NCBI GenBank assembly: GCA_023664455.1
Contig: JAMPFM010000030.1
Span: forward strand, 1 to 34,084
DNA from: Blautia sp.
GTDB taxonomy: Bacteria > Bacillota > Clostridia > Lachnospirales > Lachnospiraceae
Direction: 5' to 3'
Length of the DNA stretch: 34,084 nt
Made by a program: the position numbers and the translations under genes
Notes under the pieces: generated by a model
What the model saw: the letters and a program-made list of their open reading frames with translations, nothing else
Database searches by the model: none
Told to the model about the DNA's origin: nothing
Shown: positions 24,608 to 32,360 of the stretch, in pieces
Numbering within the stretch: the first letter of the stretch is position 1
Layout of the letters: each line of letters begins with the position of its first letter

Positions 24608-25276
24608 ATGCACAAAGCAGCGGTTATTTCAGATACGCATGGGCTTCTGCGCCCGGAAATATTAGAGAAATTGCAGGACTGCGAGGTAATTCTGCATGGA
24701 GGCGATATCAATCGCCAAAGTATTCTGGATGAGTTAAAGCAGATTGCCCCGGTATATGTAGTCCGCGGCAACAATGACAAAGAATGGGCCAGAAATCTTC
24801 CAGAGACCCTTTCTTTCACGCTTTATGGGATTCGCTTTTTTATGGTGCACAATAAAAAACAGATTCCAGAAACGCTTGCAGATACCGATATCATTATTTA
24901 TGGTCATTCCCATAAATATGAGGAAAAATATGTGGGCGGACAGTTATTCTTAAATCCGGGAAGCTGCGGTCCGAGAAGATTTACGCAGCCGGTTACGATG
25001 GCGCTGCTGACGATAGAAGAAGACGCTTCTTTTTATGTGGAAAAAATAGAATTACAGCAGGAGCAGTCCGGCGCAGCCCAAAAGTCAGATAATCTGCCTC
25101 AGAATATCAAGGCTGTTATCCGTGCCGTGATAAAGGATATCGACCGTGGTAAAACAGTCGGGGAAATAGCGGCAAGAAACGGCATTCAGTATGGGCTTGC
25201 AGAGCAAATCTGCCGTCTTTATCTGACGCACCCTGGTGTGGACGCGGATGGGATTATGGCGAAGATGGGGATATGA
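24608..25276 (+). CDS. YfcE/MJ0936-type metallophosphoesterase with C-terminal extension
   Basis: 222 residues from ATG 24608 (GAGG 9 nt upstream); ATG 24587 is also possible. The calcineurin-like metal motifs are complete: SDTHG (Asp9, His11), HGGD (Asp33), RGNND (Asn55 or Asn56), a VHN in place of the usual H-G-H pair, GHSH near residue 99 and NPGSCG. The family comprises metal-dependent phosphodiesterases of uncertain natural substrate. After about residue 155, where the family normally ends, an extra 65 residues form a linker and a helical domain (IAARNGIQYGLAEQICRLYL) that reads like a small helix-turn-helix. It starts 28 bp after the channel gene. Confidence 0.83.
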   Translation: MHKAAVISDTHGLLRPEILEKLQDCEVILHGGDINRQSILDELKQIAPVYVVRGNNDKEWARNLPETLSFTLYGIRFFMVHNKKQIPETLADTDIIIYGHSHKYEEKYVGGQLFLNPGSCGPRRFTQPVTMALLTIEEDASFYVEKIELQQEQSGAAQKSDNLPQNIKAVIRAVIKDIDRGKTVGEIAARNGIQYGLAEQICRLYLTHPGVDADGIMAKMGI

Positions 25277-25341
25277 GATTTTATCCCAATGCCTCTATGA
25301 ACTTGTAATGGATAGTAATATATCTGCTTTCCATGAAAAAT

Positions 25342-25770
25342 TCATTTATTCCAATTCATTACAAACTCTTTTTCATTTGTACTGTCATCTATACTTTCGG
25401 TTTTAATAAGAAAACGCTCTCGCTGATAGAATGATATTGCTCGTACATTTTTTTGATAGACCTTTAAACTTAAATTAGTCTTAATCTTTTTTACATAGCT
25501 CAATAACTGCTTTCCTATACCGTTTGATTGAGCGGTTTCTTTTATAAAAATTCCAGCAATATAATTACCTGTTAGTCCGATAAATCCCATTATTTGATGC
25601 GTGTCATCATCTTCATGCACATATACTTCCGCTTGTGGAAGTACCTCTTTTACGGTAGCATAATTATCTGTCCAGTATTTTTCAGATATAAAACTATGAG
25701 TTTTCAGGTTTGTATCAAGCCATATTTGCATAATGGCGTCCAAATCATACTCTCTAAATGCTCTTATCAT
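25342..25770 (-). CDS. GNAT-family N-acetyltransferase
   Basis: 142 residues on the minus strand, starting MIRAFREYDLDAIMQIW with AGAGGT upstream of the ATG at 25770. The open frame extends further upstream but that part is not supported. The acetyl-CoA site is GIFIKETAQSNGIGKQLLSY (V/I..A..G.G.G..L pattern), followed by LKVYQKNVRAISFYQRERF, the conserved C-terminal GNAT motif. It would transfer an acetyl group to an unknown small molecule or protein amine. It lies convergent to the phosphoesterase and next to a TetR remnant. AT content is higher than in the surrounding genes, which may indicate separate acquisition. Confidence 0.85.
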   Translation of the reverse strand: MIRAFREYDLDAIMQIWLDTNLKTHSFISEKYWTDNYATVKEVLPQAEVYVHEDDDTHQIMGFIGLTGNYIAGIFIKETAQSNGIGKQLLSYVKKIKTNLSLKVYQKNVRAISFYQRERFLIKTESIDDSTNEKEFVMNWNK

Positions 25771-25801
25771 ACATACCTCTACAAAATCTAAATTCATATT
25801 T

Positions 25802-25999
25802 TTAATGGCATAAATCATATAGACTTGGTAAAATGCCTTGTTGAATAATATACATAGATATTTCACATACTTTTTCTACAGGTATCGTATTTTCAGTCAA
25901 AAGCCATAATTCCAGCAGTTCCATAATGCCCCCTCTTGCAAAAGCAAGTATTCTTTGTTTTTTCTGTAATATCAGGTCTTTTACGCATTTTCCCTCCAT
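25802..25999 (-). pseudogene. C-terminal remnant of a TetR-family regulator
   Basis: On the minus strand the last 65 or so codons before the stop at 25802 read LILQKKQRILAFARGGIMEL, LELWLLTENTIPVEKVCEIS, which resembles the ligand-side C-terminal helices of TetR-type repressors (gly-gly then L..WL...). The DNA-binding part is missing: further upstream the same frame is only the antisense of the HXXEE gene. A deletion probably removed the 5' half of the regulator together with the promoter region of the divergent HXXEE gene. TetR assignment rests on a short match. Confidence 0.45.
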
Positions 26000-26054
26000 A
26001 ATGCAACACTTGTCTCTCGATTGTTGATTGATGCACATATTCCTTCGTCGTAAA

Positions 26055-26747
26055 ATGAAAAAAATAGTAAAAATTTTTTTGAGTAATTGGGTTTGGCTCT
26101 GTGCCCTTGCAGGATTAACTGCAATTACATATCTTATTCTAAAATGGGATTCCCTAAGCATTCTTCTTCGCATTAATCTCATCAGTTTTATTGCTATTAA
26201 TGTCCATGAAGTGGAAGAATACGGATGGCCGGGCGGTGGACCAATTATGGCAAATATCATTCAGAGGGGCAAGAAATTACCTTTTAATAGGGAGGCTTTT
26301 CCAAATGATGCGCCCATTGACCGCTATCCATTGAACCAATTCTCTACCATGTGGGGAAATTGTCTTGTCGTGTTTACTTGTTATCTTTTTCCGTTAATAT
26401 GGCCTGAGAATATTGCTTTAAGCATGATGCCGATTTTTATGGGTATGTTGCAACTTCTCGTTCATGGCGGTATGGGCATAGTAATTCAGGCTCCCTATAA
26501 TCCCGGATTATTTAGTGTCGTATGTATCCATATTCCTATTGGAGTGTATTACATCTATTACATACTAAAAAATAATCTTGCAACTGGCACAACATGGCTG
26601 ATTGGTATCCTATATTTATTTTTTGTTATGGTTTTTATTGTTGCACTTCCTACTTATAAATTCTTTCCAAATATGGATACCAAATACCCATTTACTGAAA
26701 AGGAAGTAAAACGGTATGAGCGCATAAATAAACTAATACGAAACTGA
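26055..26747 (+). CDS. HXXEE-domain membrane protein
   Basis: 230 residues from ATG 26055; ATG 26031 and TTG 26028 are in frame, and none has a clear ribosome binding site. Several hydrophobic segments are visible: about residues 10-29, 36-50, 104-122, 124-145, 152-172 and 183-203. The family signature HEVEE (His51, Glu54, Glu55) is followed by YGWPGG. The pattern GGMGIVIQAPYNPGLFSVV also fits HXXEE proteins. Function is unknown; the invariant His and Glu suggest a metal-dependent membrane enzyme. These genes often sit beside a TetR regulator; here only a fragment of one remains on the other strand, so expression control may be lost. Confidence 0.75.
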   Translation: MKKIVKIFLSNWVWLCALAGLTAITYLILKWDSLSILLRINLISFIAINVHEVEEYGWPGGGPIMANIIQRGKKLPFNREAFPNDAPIDRYPLNQFSTMWGNCLVVFTCYLFPLIWPENIALSMMPIFMGMLQLLVHGGMGIVIQAPYNPGLFSVVCIHIPIGVYYIYYILKNNLATGTTWLIGILYLFFVMVFIVALPTYKFFPNMDTKYPFTEKEVKRYERINKLIRN

Positions 26748-26749
26748 AC

Positions 26750-26773
26750 GCCCGCCGGCTAAAGCCGGCAGGC
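26750..26773 (+). terminator. GC-rich hairpin after the HXXEE gene
   Basis: Arms GCCCGCCGGCT and AGCCGGCAGGC with one mismatch and a 2-nt loop begin 3 bp after the stop. The trailing sequence is only moderately T-rich (TTGATTTATATT). The rest of the 305-bp gap (26748-27052) holds the palindromes listed next and no gene that I can support. Confidence 0.6.
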
Positions 26774-26985
26774 TTGATTTATATTATTTCTGCACTATTG
26801 GACATGTACTATTATGATTAAGTATACCATAATCGGAAGAGAAACGCTATTCAATTATCTAAGCAGAAAATTCACGCAAGCAGAAAATTTCCCATTTATC
26901 CTGAAACTTATCCCTCATTTCATTCGTATTATCATTAGAAGAAAAAACACCGACAGCAGATGTTCAAAAAAACACCAGTCGAATT

Positions 26986-27009
26986 AGTTATAACGCTTAC
27001 GTTATAACT
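26986..27009. promoter_or_regulatory. Perfect 10-bp inverted repeat, likely operator
   Basis: AGTTATAACG, 4-bp spacer CTTA, CGTTATAACT. It lies 44 bp before the ATG at 27053. A second small inverted repeat, GTATC/GATAC with 5-bp spacer, is at 27018-27032. Such palindromes usually bind a dimeric repressor. Confidence 0.6.
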
Positions 27010-27052
27010 TAATATCTGTATCGTTTTGATACAATTATCTGGGGGGACGACT

Positions 27053-27748
27053 ATGGATTATACGATGAATTTCAGCGCCATGACCAGACTATGCCACAAT
27101 CTAATCAAAAGCAGCCAGACGCAGCAGAGCGCAACAGGCGCTACGGCATTTTATGAGAAACTGCAGGAAAAAAGCAGGGAAACCTCTCTAGAAGAATATA
27201 AACAGTATCTTTATGATAAAATTGAGTCGCTTTCGCTGCACGAATCCAACAGCCAGGACTCGATAGCGGTGCATATCACTGACGCCGGACTGGAAGCGAT
27301 GCGAAATGACCCGGAATATGAAAAATGGGTTTTGGATACGCTGCGGGCGAATTTTAGGTGCAGCGATCCTTGGAGCGGTATTTATGGTGGTAAATTTTCC
27401 GTATTTTATTTTGGCGCGACGAAAGAAGAATATCGTGGGGAAAGCTGGCGGATGGGGTTCCAGAATGGGAGAGAACAGACATTGTTTCGGGAAAAATCGG
27501 AGGATAGTTTCTGGGAGCGCAGGAGGAGGCGCAGAAAAGAGCTGTTAGAGCAGCAAAAGGAGCTGGATGAAAAGAAAGCGATTGCAATGCGGATGGCAAA
27601 GTCGGAGTATTATGTGCAGCTTTCCCGGATACAGGCGGAAAAAAATCCGTCCGCAGAACCGGAAAATTATAACAGGCTGGCAATGGAAATTTTTTCATCT
27701 TTTAAATCCAATATTCTGCTGAATCCGTTTCATGGGAAAAAAGCCTAG
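27053..27748 (+). CDS. Hypothetical protein, charged coiled-coil C-terminus
   Basis: 231 residues; ATG 6 nt after GGGGGG (27041-27046). I do not recognise the family. The N-terminus is Gln/Ser-rich (MDYTMNFSAMTRLCHNLIKS). The middle part has VHITDAGLEAMRNDPEYEKW, a motif I recall from uncharacterised Lachnospiraceae proteins found in pairs, followed by a glycine/aromatic stretch (FYFGATKEEYRGESWRMG). Residues about 155-190 are highly charged and probably a coiled coil (FWERRRRRRKELLEQQ). No signal peptide or membrane segment is seen, so it is probably cytoplasmic. The next gene begins 84 bp downstream after a weak hairpin that includes this gene's stop codon. Confidence 0.7.
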   Translation: MDYTMNFSAMTRLCHNLIKSSQTQQSATGATAFYEKLQEKSRETSLEEYKQYLYDKIESLSLHESNSQDSIAVHITDAGLEAMRNDPEYEKWVLDTLRANFRCSDPWSGIYGGKFSVFYFGATKEEYRGESWRMGFQNGREQTLFREKSEDSFWERRRRRRKELLEQQKELDEKKAIAMRMAKSEYYVQLSRIQAEKNPSAEPENYNRLAMEIFSSFKSNILLNPFHGKKA

Positions 27749-27769
27749 GGACTACCCACGCAGTCCCCT
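27746..27769 (+). terminator. Weak intergenic hairpin
   Basis: AGGGACT and AGTCCCCT pair with one bulge around an 8-nt loop; the left arm overlaps the TAG stop. No strong T run follows, so it may be an attenuator or an mRNA-stabilising stem between the two unknown genes. Confidence 0.35.
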
Positions 27770-27832
27770 AAAACATTTGTGAAACAAATTTTGAAATAAC
27801 GACAGTATAAAGTATAAGCAGGAGGATTCTAT

Positions 27833-28621
27833 ATGAATATAAACGAAATAACGCAAAACACAAACATAGGATGGAAACAGAATAGAAAGACCCAAAAACA
27901 GAACGATGAAGTAAGTTTTGCAGCGCAAGTCGGGAATGCCGTGGGCAGACAGCAGCGGACACACAAGGTTTATCTGAAAACAGACGATATGCTCTATTCA
28001 GGCGGCAATGGTTCGGGGCTTTCTTTTTATATCAAATATGCGGAAGAATCCACCGAGGAAAACCCTGTCGTGGTGGCAAAAGGGGTGGATGAGAACGGAA
28101 AAGAATTTGAGCAGACCATTGCTATCCGGGAAATCAATCCAAGGTGCGCCACGTTGGTGGAAATGCATGCCTTAGAAGCTTATCTGGGCGTTGAGAAGCA
28201 GGGGCGTCTTTCCTCTTTGCCGCTTGCATCCGGTGTCGGGCAGATGGGACTCTATGATAGAGGAAATTTTATGGATATGTTTCAGAAGAATATATGGGAT
28301 ATGGATAGGCTCGGAGCAAGCAAATCCGCGTCTTATTACCGCTACAGCATGCAAGCATACTGGGATTTCATGAAAAAGAAGGTAAAAGGCATTCCGCAGG
28401 AAGAAGAGGATTGCTGCATACAGGATGATGCCGCGTCCGGTAAGAAAAAGGCGTCGGAGTCAAAGAGTGATTCTAAGATTATTACCAATCCTGACGGCTC
28501 CCGGACGCTGCTTGTTACAATGCATGTCGGGTCGCTTGAAATGGTTACGAGCATGGAAATTTCCAAAGCATTACCCGTCATACCCGCAATGCTCCAGGAA
28601 ATCCACCAGAATCCGGTTTAA
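27833..28621 (+). CDS. Hypothetical protein
   Basis: 262 residues; ATG after AGGAGGATTCTAT. Family not recognised with confidence. The start is Asn/Gln/Lys-rich and probably disordered (MNINEITQNTNIGWKQNRK). A beta-rich part follows (VYLKTDDMLYSGG, LSFYIKYAEE, VVVAKGVDENGKEFEQTI), then REINPRCATLVEMHALEAYL and an aromatic helical part. Near the C-terminus is ITNPDGSRTLLVTMHVG followed by EMVTSMEISK. No export signal is present. It follows another unknown gene on the same strand and its end overlaps the convergent lipoprotein gene by 51 bp. The pair probably forms one operon under the palindromic operator upstream. Confidence 0.7.
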   Translation: MNINEITQNTNIGWKQNRKTQKQNDEVSFAAQVGNAVGRQQRTHKVYLKTDDMLYSGGNGSGLSFYIKYAEESTEENPVVVAKGVDENGKEFEQTIAIREINPRCATLVEMHALEAYLGVEKQGRLSSLPLASGVGQMGLYDRGNFMDMFQKNIWDMDRLGASKSASYYRYSMQAYWDFMKKKVKGIPQEEEDCCIQDDAASGKKKASESKSDSKIITNPDGSRTLLVTMHVGSLEMVTSMEISKALPVIPAMLQEIHQNPV

Positions 28622-29173
28622 ATCTTCTTCAAATCCCTCCCTGCAGGTCAGCTCGATGCATACGGCGCATTCCTTATAGACGCCGAATGCCGAGACGCCG
28701 CGGGCGTAGGGATTTTCTTCTTTTACGCAGTTGTAGGTAATCAGCGTGTAGAGCTGATTGTTGCAGGTGATTTCTTCTTCCGTGGATACGTCGTAGTTGG
28801 TTTTGGCGGCGTCTAACCATGCAGTCTGATTATCCAGGGCAGCTTCAGCGTCTTTATATTCCCCGGCTAAGAGATAGAGCTGCGCATCGTATAAATCCAC
28901 TGTTTCCCCATCGCTATTTTCGTAGGGCTCAGAAGAACCCATCGTCCAGGACGCATAATATAATCCGTTTGCGGACAGGGTGTCCATATTGTTTAATAAA
29001 GTAAGGCGGCTGTCCACGTCTTTCACGGTCAGGTAGTTTCCCACCGTAATGGTTCCGTCGGCTGCGGCGGAATTGTTCCCTGTATTTTGTATGTCGGGAA
29101 TAAAAGAGCAGCCACTAAACATCAGCGCGATACCCCATATAGCGCATAATAGGAAAAAGAATTTTGTTTTCAT
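28571..29173 (-). CDS. Lipoprotein of unknown function
   Basis: 200 residues from the ATG at 29173, chosen because AAGGAGG precedes it and the product then begins with a lipoprotein signal: MKTKFFFLLCAIWGIALMFS and Gly-Cys as lipobox. After the cysteine a short disordered stretch is followed by a helical domain (VKDVDSRLTLLNNMDTL, AQLYLLAGEYKDAEAALD) and a C-terminal part with CNNQLYTLITYNCV. It should be anchored on the outer face of the membrane. It is the last gene of the LacI operon, 80 bp behind the membrane protein. Its 3' end overlaps the convergent gene at 27833-28621. No enzyme motif is visible. Confidence 0.75.
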   Translation of the reverse strand: MKTKFFFLLCAIWGIALMFSGCSFIPDIQNTGNNSAAADGTITVGNYLTVKDVDSRLTLLNNMDTLSANGLYYASWTMGSSEPYENSDGETVDLYDAQLYLLAGEYKDAEAALDNQTAWLDAAKTNYDVSTEEEITCNNQLYTLITYNCVKEENPYARGVSAFGVYKECAVCIELTCREGFEEDLNRILVDFLEHCGYDG

Positions 29174-29253
29174 AAGAGTCCTCCTTGTCAGAATCGTTTC
29201 CTGCGCCGCCTCACCGGGATTCAAATTTCCGGCTGCATTTCGCCTGAAATCTT

Positions 29254-29922
29254 TTAGTTTGTAGGCGCGAGCAGATTCCATAAATCATCGCATTGGCTGG
29301 CATTGTCCGTGATATCTTCTGTATAGAAACAGCGTCTTCCGAGAAAAAGACTGGATAACAATTCCTGGTTGTCGCCGGATTTCGTCTCTCCCAGGATGAC
29401 TGTGGTATAGGAACCCAGATTCATCGTAGAAAGGACAGGGCAGTCCGCCCAGGTGAAGACTTTATCCTGTGTGGAAAAATCTTTTTCATCGGGGCAGCTT
29501 CCGTCCGGGTTTGCCAGTAGCTGGAATTCCCGCTGGAAATTGTCGGGATCGTCCATTAGGAAGAAGTAGCTGTCGCAATTAGAAATATCCCCAATTAGGG
29601 AAATTTCCGAGCCGTATTCATAGTAGGCGGCGTCCATGTCCGGCTGGGCGGCGTTGTCTACATATTGGTTAACCTGTATCAGAATTTCCCCATCGTTATT
29701 AAAATCTCCGGCGATAGAGGCAAATGCCTGTTGTATCGCCGTAACGGTATCGGTGGAAAGGGGTGTTTTTCCAACATAGGCAATCTGGACGTCGGGCTTC
29801 TTTATGCCGATGCCCAGGGCGTTTTTTAACAGACTGCCCGCGATGGCTAAAACAATAACGCCACAGAGGACATACCATTTGTGATAATACCACCAGTTTT
29901 TCATATCTTTTATATCTTTCAT
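29254..29922 (-). CDS. Single-pass membrane protein of unknown function
   Basis: 222 residues. The ATG at 29920-29922 overlaps the TGA stop of the LacI gene (ATGA), and AGGAGC lies upstream, so translation is coupled. After a short aromatic/basic start (MKNWWYYHKWY) there is one membrane helix (about residues 17-35: VLCGVIVLAIAGSLLKNAL). The rest is extracytoplasmic: DVQIAYVGKTPLSTDTVTAI resembles the start of periplasmic-binding-type folds, and later STMNLGSYTTVILGE. No catalytic motif is recognised. Coupling to a sugar-type regulator suggests a role linked to the neighbouring importer, but this is inference. Confidence 0.75.
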   Translation of the reverse strand: MKDIKDMKNWWYYHKWYVLCGVIVLAIAGSLLKNALGIGIKKPDVQIAYVGKTPLSTDTVTAIQQAFASIAGDFNNDGEILIQVNQYVDNAAQPDMDAAYYEYGSEISLIGDISNCDSYFFLMDDPDNFQREFQLLANPDGSCPDEKDFSTQDKVFTWADCPVLSTMNLGSYTTVILGETKSGDNQELLSSLFLGRRCFYTEDITDNASQCDDLWNLLAPTN

Positions 29923-30935
29923 GGCTGTTGCTCCTGTTCCTCCAAGGATTCCCGTGTCGTTTTTCCGTATGCGTATGAGACGGGAAGGCAGACAAGCGGC
30001 GGCTTGACGGACATGTTTTCCTGTAAAAGAAGCTCTACGCACATCTCGGCAATATCCTGTACCGGCTGTACGATGGTAGAGCAGGTGTAGTCCAATTCCC
30101 CGAAATGTCTGATGCCGTCAAACCCGATTAACTGGACGTCCTGAGGCACTCTTTGGTGTAGTTTCTGTAAGATCTGCATGACATAGTGGGCAAGGCGGTC
30201 CGTGACGCAGAAAATGCCGTCGAATGTCAGTTTTCCGTTTTCAATATGTTCTGCTAAAAATTGTTCAAATTCTTCGTAAGGCGTTCCATCATCCAGGATT
30301 TTCATCTCATAAGAAAGACCGCGGGCAAGGCAGCCATTTTCAAACCCCGCCTTCCGTTTGTTGGGTTCGTTGGACAAAGAGGAACCGATTCGCAGGAAAG
30401 CGACGTGTTTACAGCCTAAATCAGCCAGTTTTTCGGCGGCAAGCTGTCCTCCGGCAAAGTTATCACTTGCCACGCAGGGAATATTGGCGTTAATGGGACG
30501 GTCGATGGAAACAAAGGGGGTATTTTCCTCAATGACAAGGTGGGGGTTATAGGTCAGCCCGATGATGCCATCCACTTTATTCTGCTGGACCATCGTCACA
30601 TACTCCTGTTCCAGCCCCAGATCAAAATCGGTGGAACAAAGCAGCATACGGTATTTCCGTTTCAGAAGCGCCAGATTAATATGATAAGTAAGCATTGCGA
30701 AAAAAGGCGTGTTGGTGTTGGGGATAAGCAGGGCAACCGTATAGGTCTTATTTGCCTTCAACCCCTGGGCATAACTGTTGACCTGATAGTTTAACTTCTT
30801 AATGGCTTCTTCCACGCGGATTTTGTAGGATTCTCCAACAGGCAGCCCGTTTACGACTTTGGACACGGTGCCCAAAGCGACGCCGGCTTCTTTTGCCACA
30901 TCTTTCATGGTTGGAACGGAATTTTCTTTTTTCAT
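29919..30935 (-). CDS. LacI-family transcriptional regulator
   Basis: 338 residues, normal for the family. The N-terminal helix-turn-helix reads TMKDVAKEAGVALGTVSKVV and NGLPVGESYKIRVEEAI, with the hinge LNYQVNSYAQGL. A periplasmic-binding-like effector domain follows: YTVALLIPNTNTPFFAML, VDGIIGLTYN, PFVSIDRPI, CVASDNFAGGQLAAEKL, and DVQLIGFDGIRHFGELDYTC. The ligand is probably the sugar taken up by the divergent importer. Three operator-like sites lie in the divergent 472-bp gap. The gene leads an operon with the membrane protein and lipoprotein, the first overlapped by ATGA. Confidence 0.9.
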   Translation of the reverse strand: MKKENSVPTMKDVAKEAGVALGTVSKVVNGLPVGESYKIRVEEAIKKLNYQVNSYAQGLKANKTYTVALLIPNTNTPFFAMLTYHINLALLKRKYRMLLCSTDFDLGLEQEYVTMVQQNKVDGIIGLTYNPHLVIEENTPFVSIDRPINANIPCVASDNFAGGQLAAEKLADLGCKHVAFLRIGSSLSNEPNKRKAGFENGCLARGLSYEMKILDDGTPYEEFEQFLAEHIENGKLTFDGIFCVTDRLAHYVMQILQKLHQRVPQDVQLIGFDGIRHFGELDYTCSTIVQPVQDIAEMCVELLLQENMSVKPPLVCLPVSYAYGKTTRESLEEQEQQP

Positions 30936-31050
30936 GGGGTAATCTGCCTTTCTCTTGGTAAGAGTGCTTTTTTGTATCTTTTTTACATAAAATGTATTAT
31001 GTGTAGTCTTTATGAATGCAAAGTGTCATGATGCAGACTTCGTTGGTAAG

Positions 31051-31076
31051 ATGTTTCATGAACAGATATGAAACAT
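31051..31076. promoter_or_regulatory. Operator-like inverted repeat on the LacI-gene side
   Basis: ATGTTTCAT at 31051-31059 and ATGAAACAT at 31068-31076, a perfect 9-bp inverted repeat with 8-bp spacer, 116 bp from the regulator's start. Its half sites share TGAAAC with the other two sites in this gap and may mediate autoregulation. Confidence 0.5.
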
Positions 31077-31125
31077 TATAATCCAATTCATGTTGTTTGT
31101 AAAGATTGTCTACAGTTCTATTATA

Positions 31126-31137
31126 TGAAACGTTACA
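31126..31137. promoter_or_regulatory. Candidate LacI-family operator
   Basis: TGAAACGTTACA, one mismatch from the palindrome TGAAACGTTTCA, with the central CG typical of LacI-family operators. Confidence 0.55.
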
Positions 31138-31233
31138 TGAAATTCAACATAAATATTTCACAAAATAAAGGTGGGGAAATTGTATATTATCACTGAAATT
31201 ATAAAAATAGAGAAGAAACGTATGGTTAAGTTG

Positions 31234-31262
31234 TTGACTTTGTTAATTGGAAATGGTATTTT
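31234..31262 (+). promoter_or_regulatory. Sigma-A promoter of the importer operon
   Basis: TTGACT (31234-31239), 17 bp, TATTTT (31257-31262). Transcription would start near 31269, giving a leader of about 140 nt. The rest of the 472-bp gap (30936-31407) holds operator-like sites and no gene. Confidence 0.55.
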
Positions 31263-31278
31263 ATAACCAACAGTTAAA

Positions 31279-31290
31279 TATAACGTTTCA
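31279..31290. promoter_or_regulatory. Candidate LacI-family operator just downstream of the promoter
   Basis: TATAACGTTTCA, the reverse complement of TGAAACGTTATA, shares its half site with 31126-31137. At about +10 to +22 it is well placed for repression by blocking. Confidence 0.55.
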
Positions 31291-31407
31291 CGGACATGCG
31301 CGCAACGTGAGCGTTAAAGTTGAATAGATGAAAGTGCCGCAGAGTTTTCTATAAGGGACTTCTATCTTGGAAAACTGGCTGTTCAATAAAAAGAGAGGAG
31401 AGAGCGT

Positions 31408-32349
31408 ATGAGTAAAAACAAGTTGGCTGCAAATCCGACGACTGTGTACGGACATAAGCCGCTGGGCAAGCGTATCATGGATAACTGGCAGTTGTATCTG
31501 ATGCTTCTGGTTCCCGTAGTGCTGACAATTGTATATAAGTACATACCCATGTATGGCATACAGATTGCCTTCAGGGATTATAAGGCCAGCCGCGGCATGT
31601 GGGGGAGCGAATGGGTCGGATTGGAATGGTTTGAGCGGTTTTTCAGTGCACCGACCTGTGCCCGGATGATTAAGAATACAGTGCTGTTAAGTTTTTACAG
31701 TCTGTTGTGGGGATTCCCCATACCAATCATTCTGGCGCTGATGTTGAATCAATTGAGGTTCCAGCGTTTTAAAAGGGCGACGCAGACAGTTCTTTATGCG
31801 CCCCACTTTATATCCACGATGGTTATCTGCGGTATGATCCGTATCTTTTTAAGTCCGTCAGGTGGTCTGATTAACCTGATAGCAGGGACATCTGTAGACT
31901 TTTTGACAGAAGCATCCGCCTTTCGGACGATTTATATCGCATCCGGTATCTGGCAGGATGCAGGATGGGGCGTCATCGTATATATGGCGACTTTATCCAA
32001 TATTGACACTTCTCTTTACGAGGCGGCAAAAGTGGACGGAGCGTCCATGTTCCAGCGGATTCTGCATATTGACATACCGGAGCTGACCTCCATTATGGTA
32101 TTGAACCTGATTATGAGTGCGGGTGGTCTGATGAACGTTGGATTTGAGAAAGTCTGGCTGTTGCAGACAGATTTGAATAAGGCGACAAGCGATGTCATTG
32201 CCGTATATGTCTACCAGCAAGGTATTGAAAATGCCAAGTATAGTTATTCTACGGCGGTAGGTCTGTTTAATACGGCAGTGAATATTATCCTGTTAATTGT
32301 GGTCAATAAAATTGCGGGCAGGATATCCGAAGATACCAGCTTTGTATAG
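31408..32349 (+). CDS. ABC transporter permease, LplB/YteP type
   Basis: 313 residues; ATG after GAGAGGAGAG. Hydrophobic segments are spread as in binding-protein-dependent sugar permeases, beginning LYLMLLVPVVLTIVYKYIPM. The family's N-terminal hallmark is YGIQIAFRDYKASRG. The cytoplasmic loop that docks the ATPase (EAA motif) reads YEAAKVDGASMFQRILHIDI. Members import oligosaccharides or uronate-type sugars with a dedicated lipoprotein; the ATPase is usually a shared, unlinked MsmX-like protein, and none is seen here. It is the first gene of an operon divergent from the LacI regulator and is probably repressed by it. The exact substrate cannot be read. Confidence 0.9.
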   Translation: MSKNKLAANPTTVYGHKPLGKRIMDNWQLYLMLLVPVVLTIVYKYIPMYGIQIAFRDYKASRGMWGSEWVGLEWFERFFSAPTCARMIKNTVLLSFYSLLWGFPIPIILALMLNQLRFQRFKRATQTVLYAPHFISTMVICGMIRIFLSPSGGLINLIAGTSVDFLTEASAFRTIYIASGIWQDAGWGVIVYMATLSNIDTSLYEAAKVDGASMFQRILHIDIPELTSIMVLNLIMSAGGLMNVGFEKVWLLQTDLNKATSDVIAVYVYQQGIENAKYSYSTAVGLFNTAVNIILLIVVNKIAGRISEDTSFV

Positions 32350-32360
32350 GGAGGTGCGTT

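Noticed and set aside
24076-24819. 247-codon minus-strand frame opposite the MscS and YfcE genes
   Set aside because: It is the antisense of two well-supported genes, with no family match and a composition typical of shadow frames.
26003-26260. Upstream part of the 152-codon minus-strand frame as a full regulator
   Set aside because: This part is antisense to the HXXEE coding region and shows no helix-turn-helix; only the last 65 codons resemble TetR.
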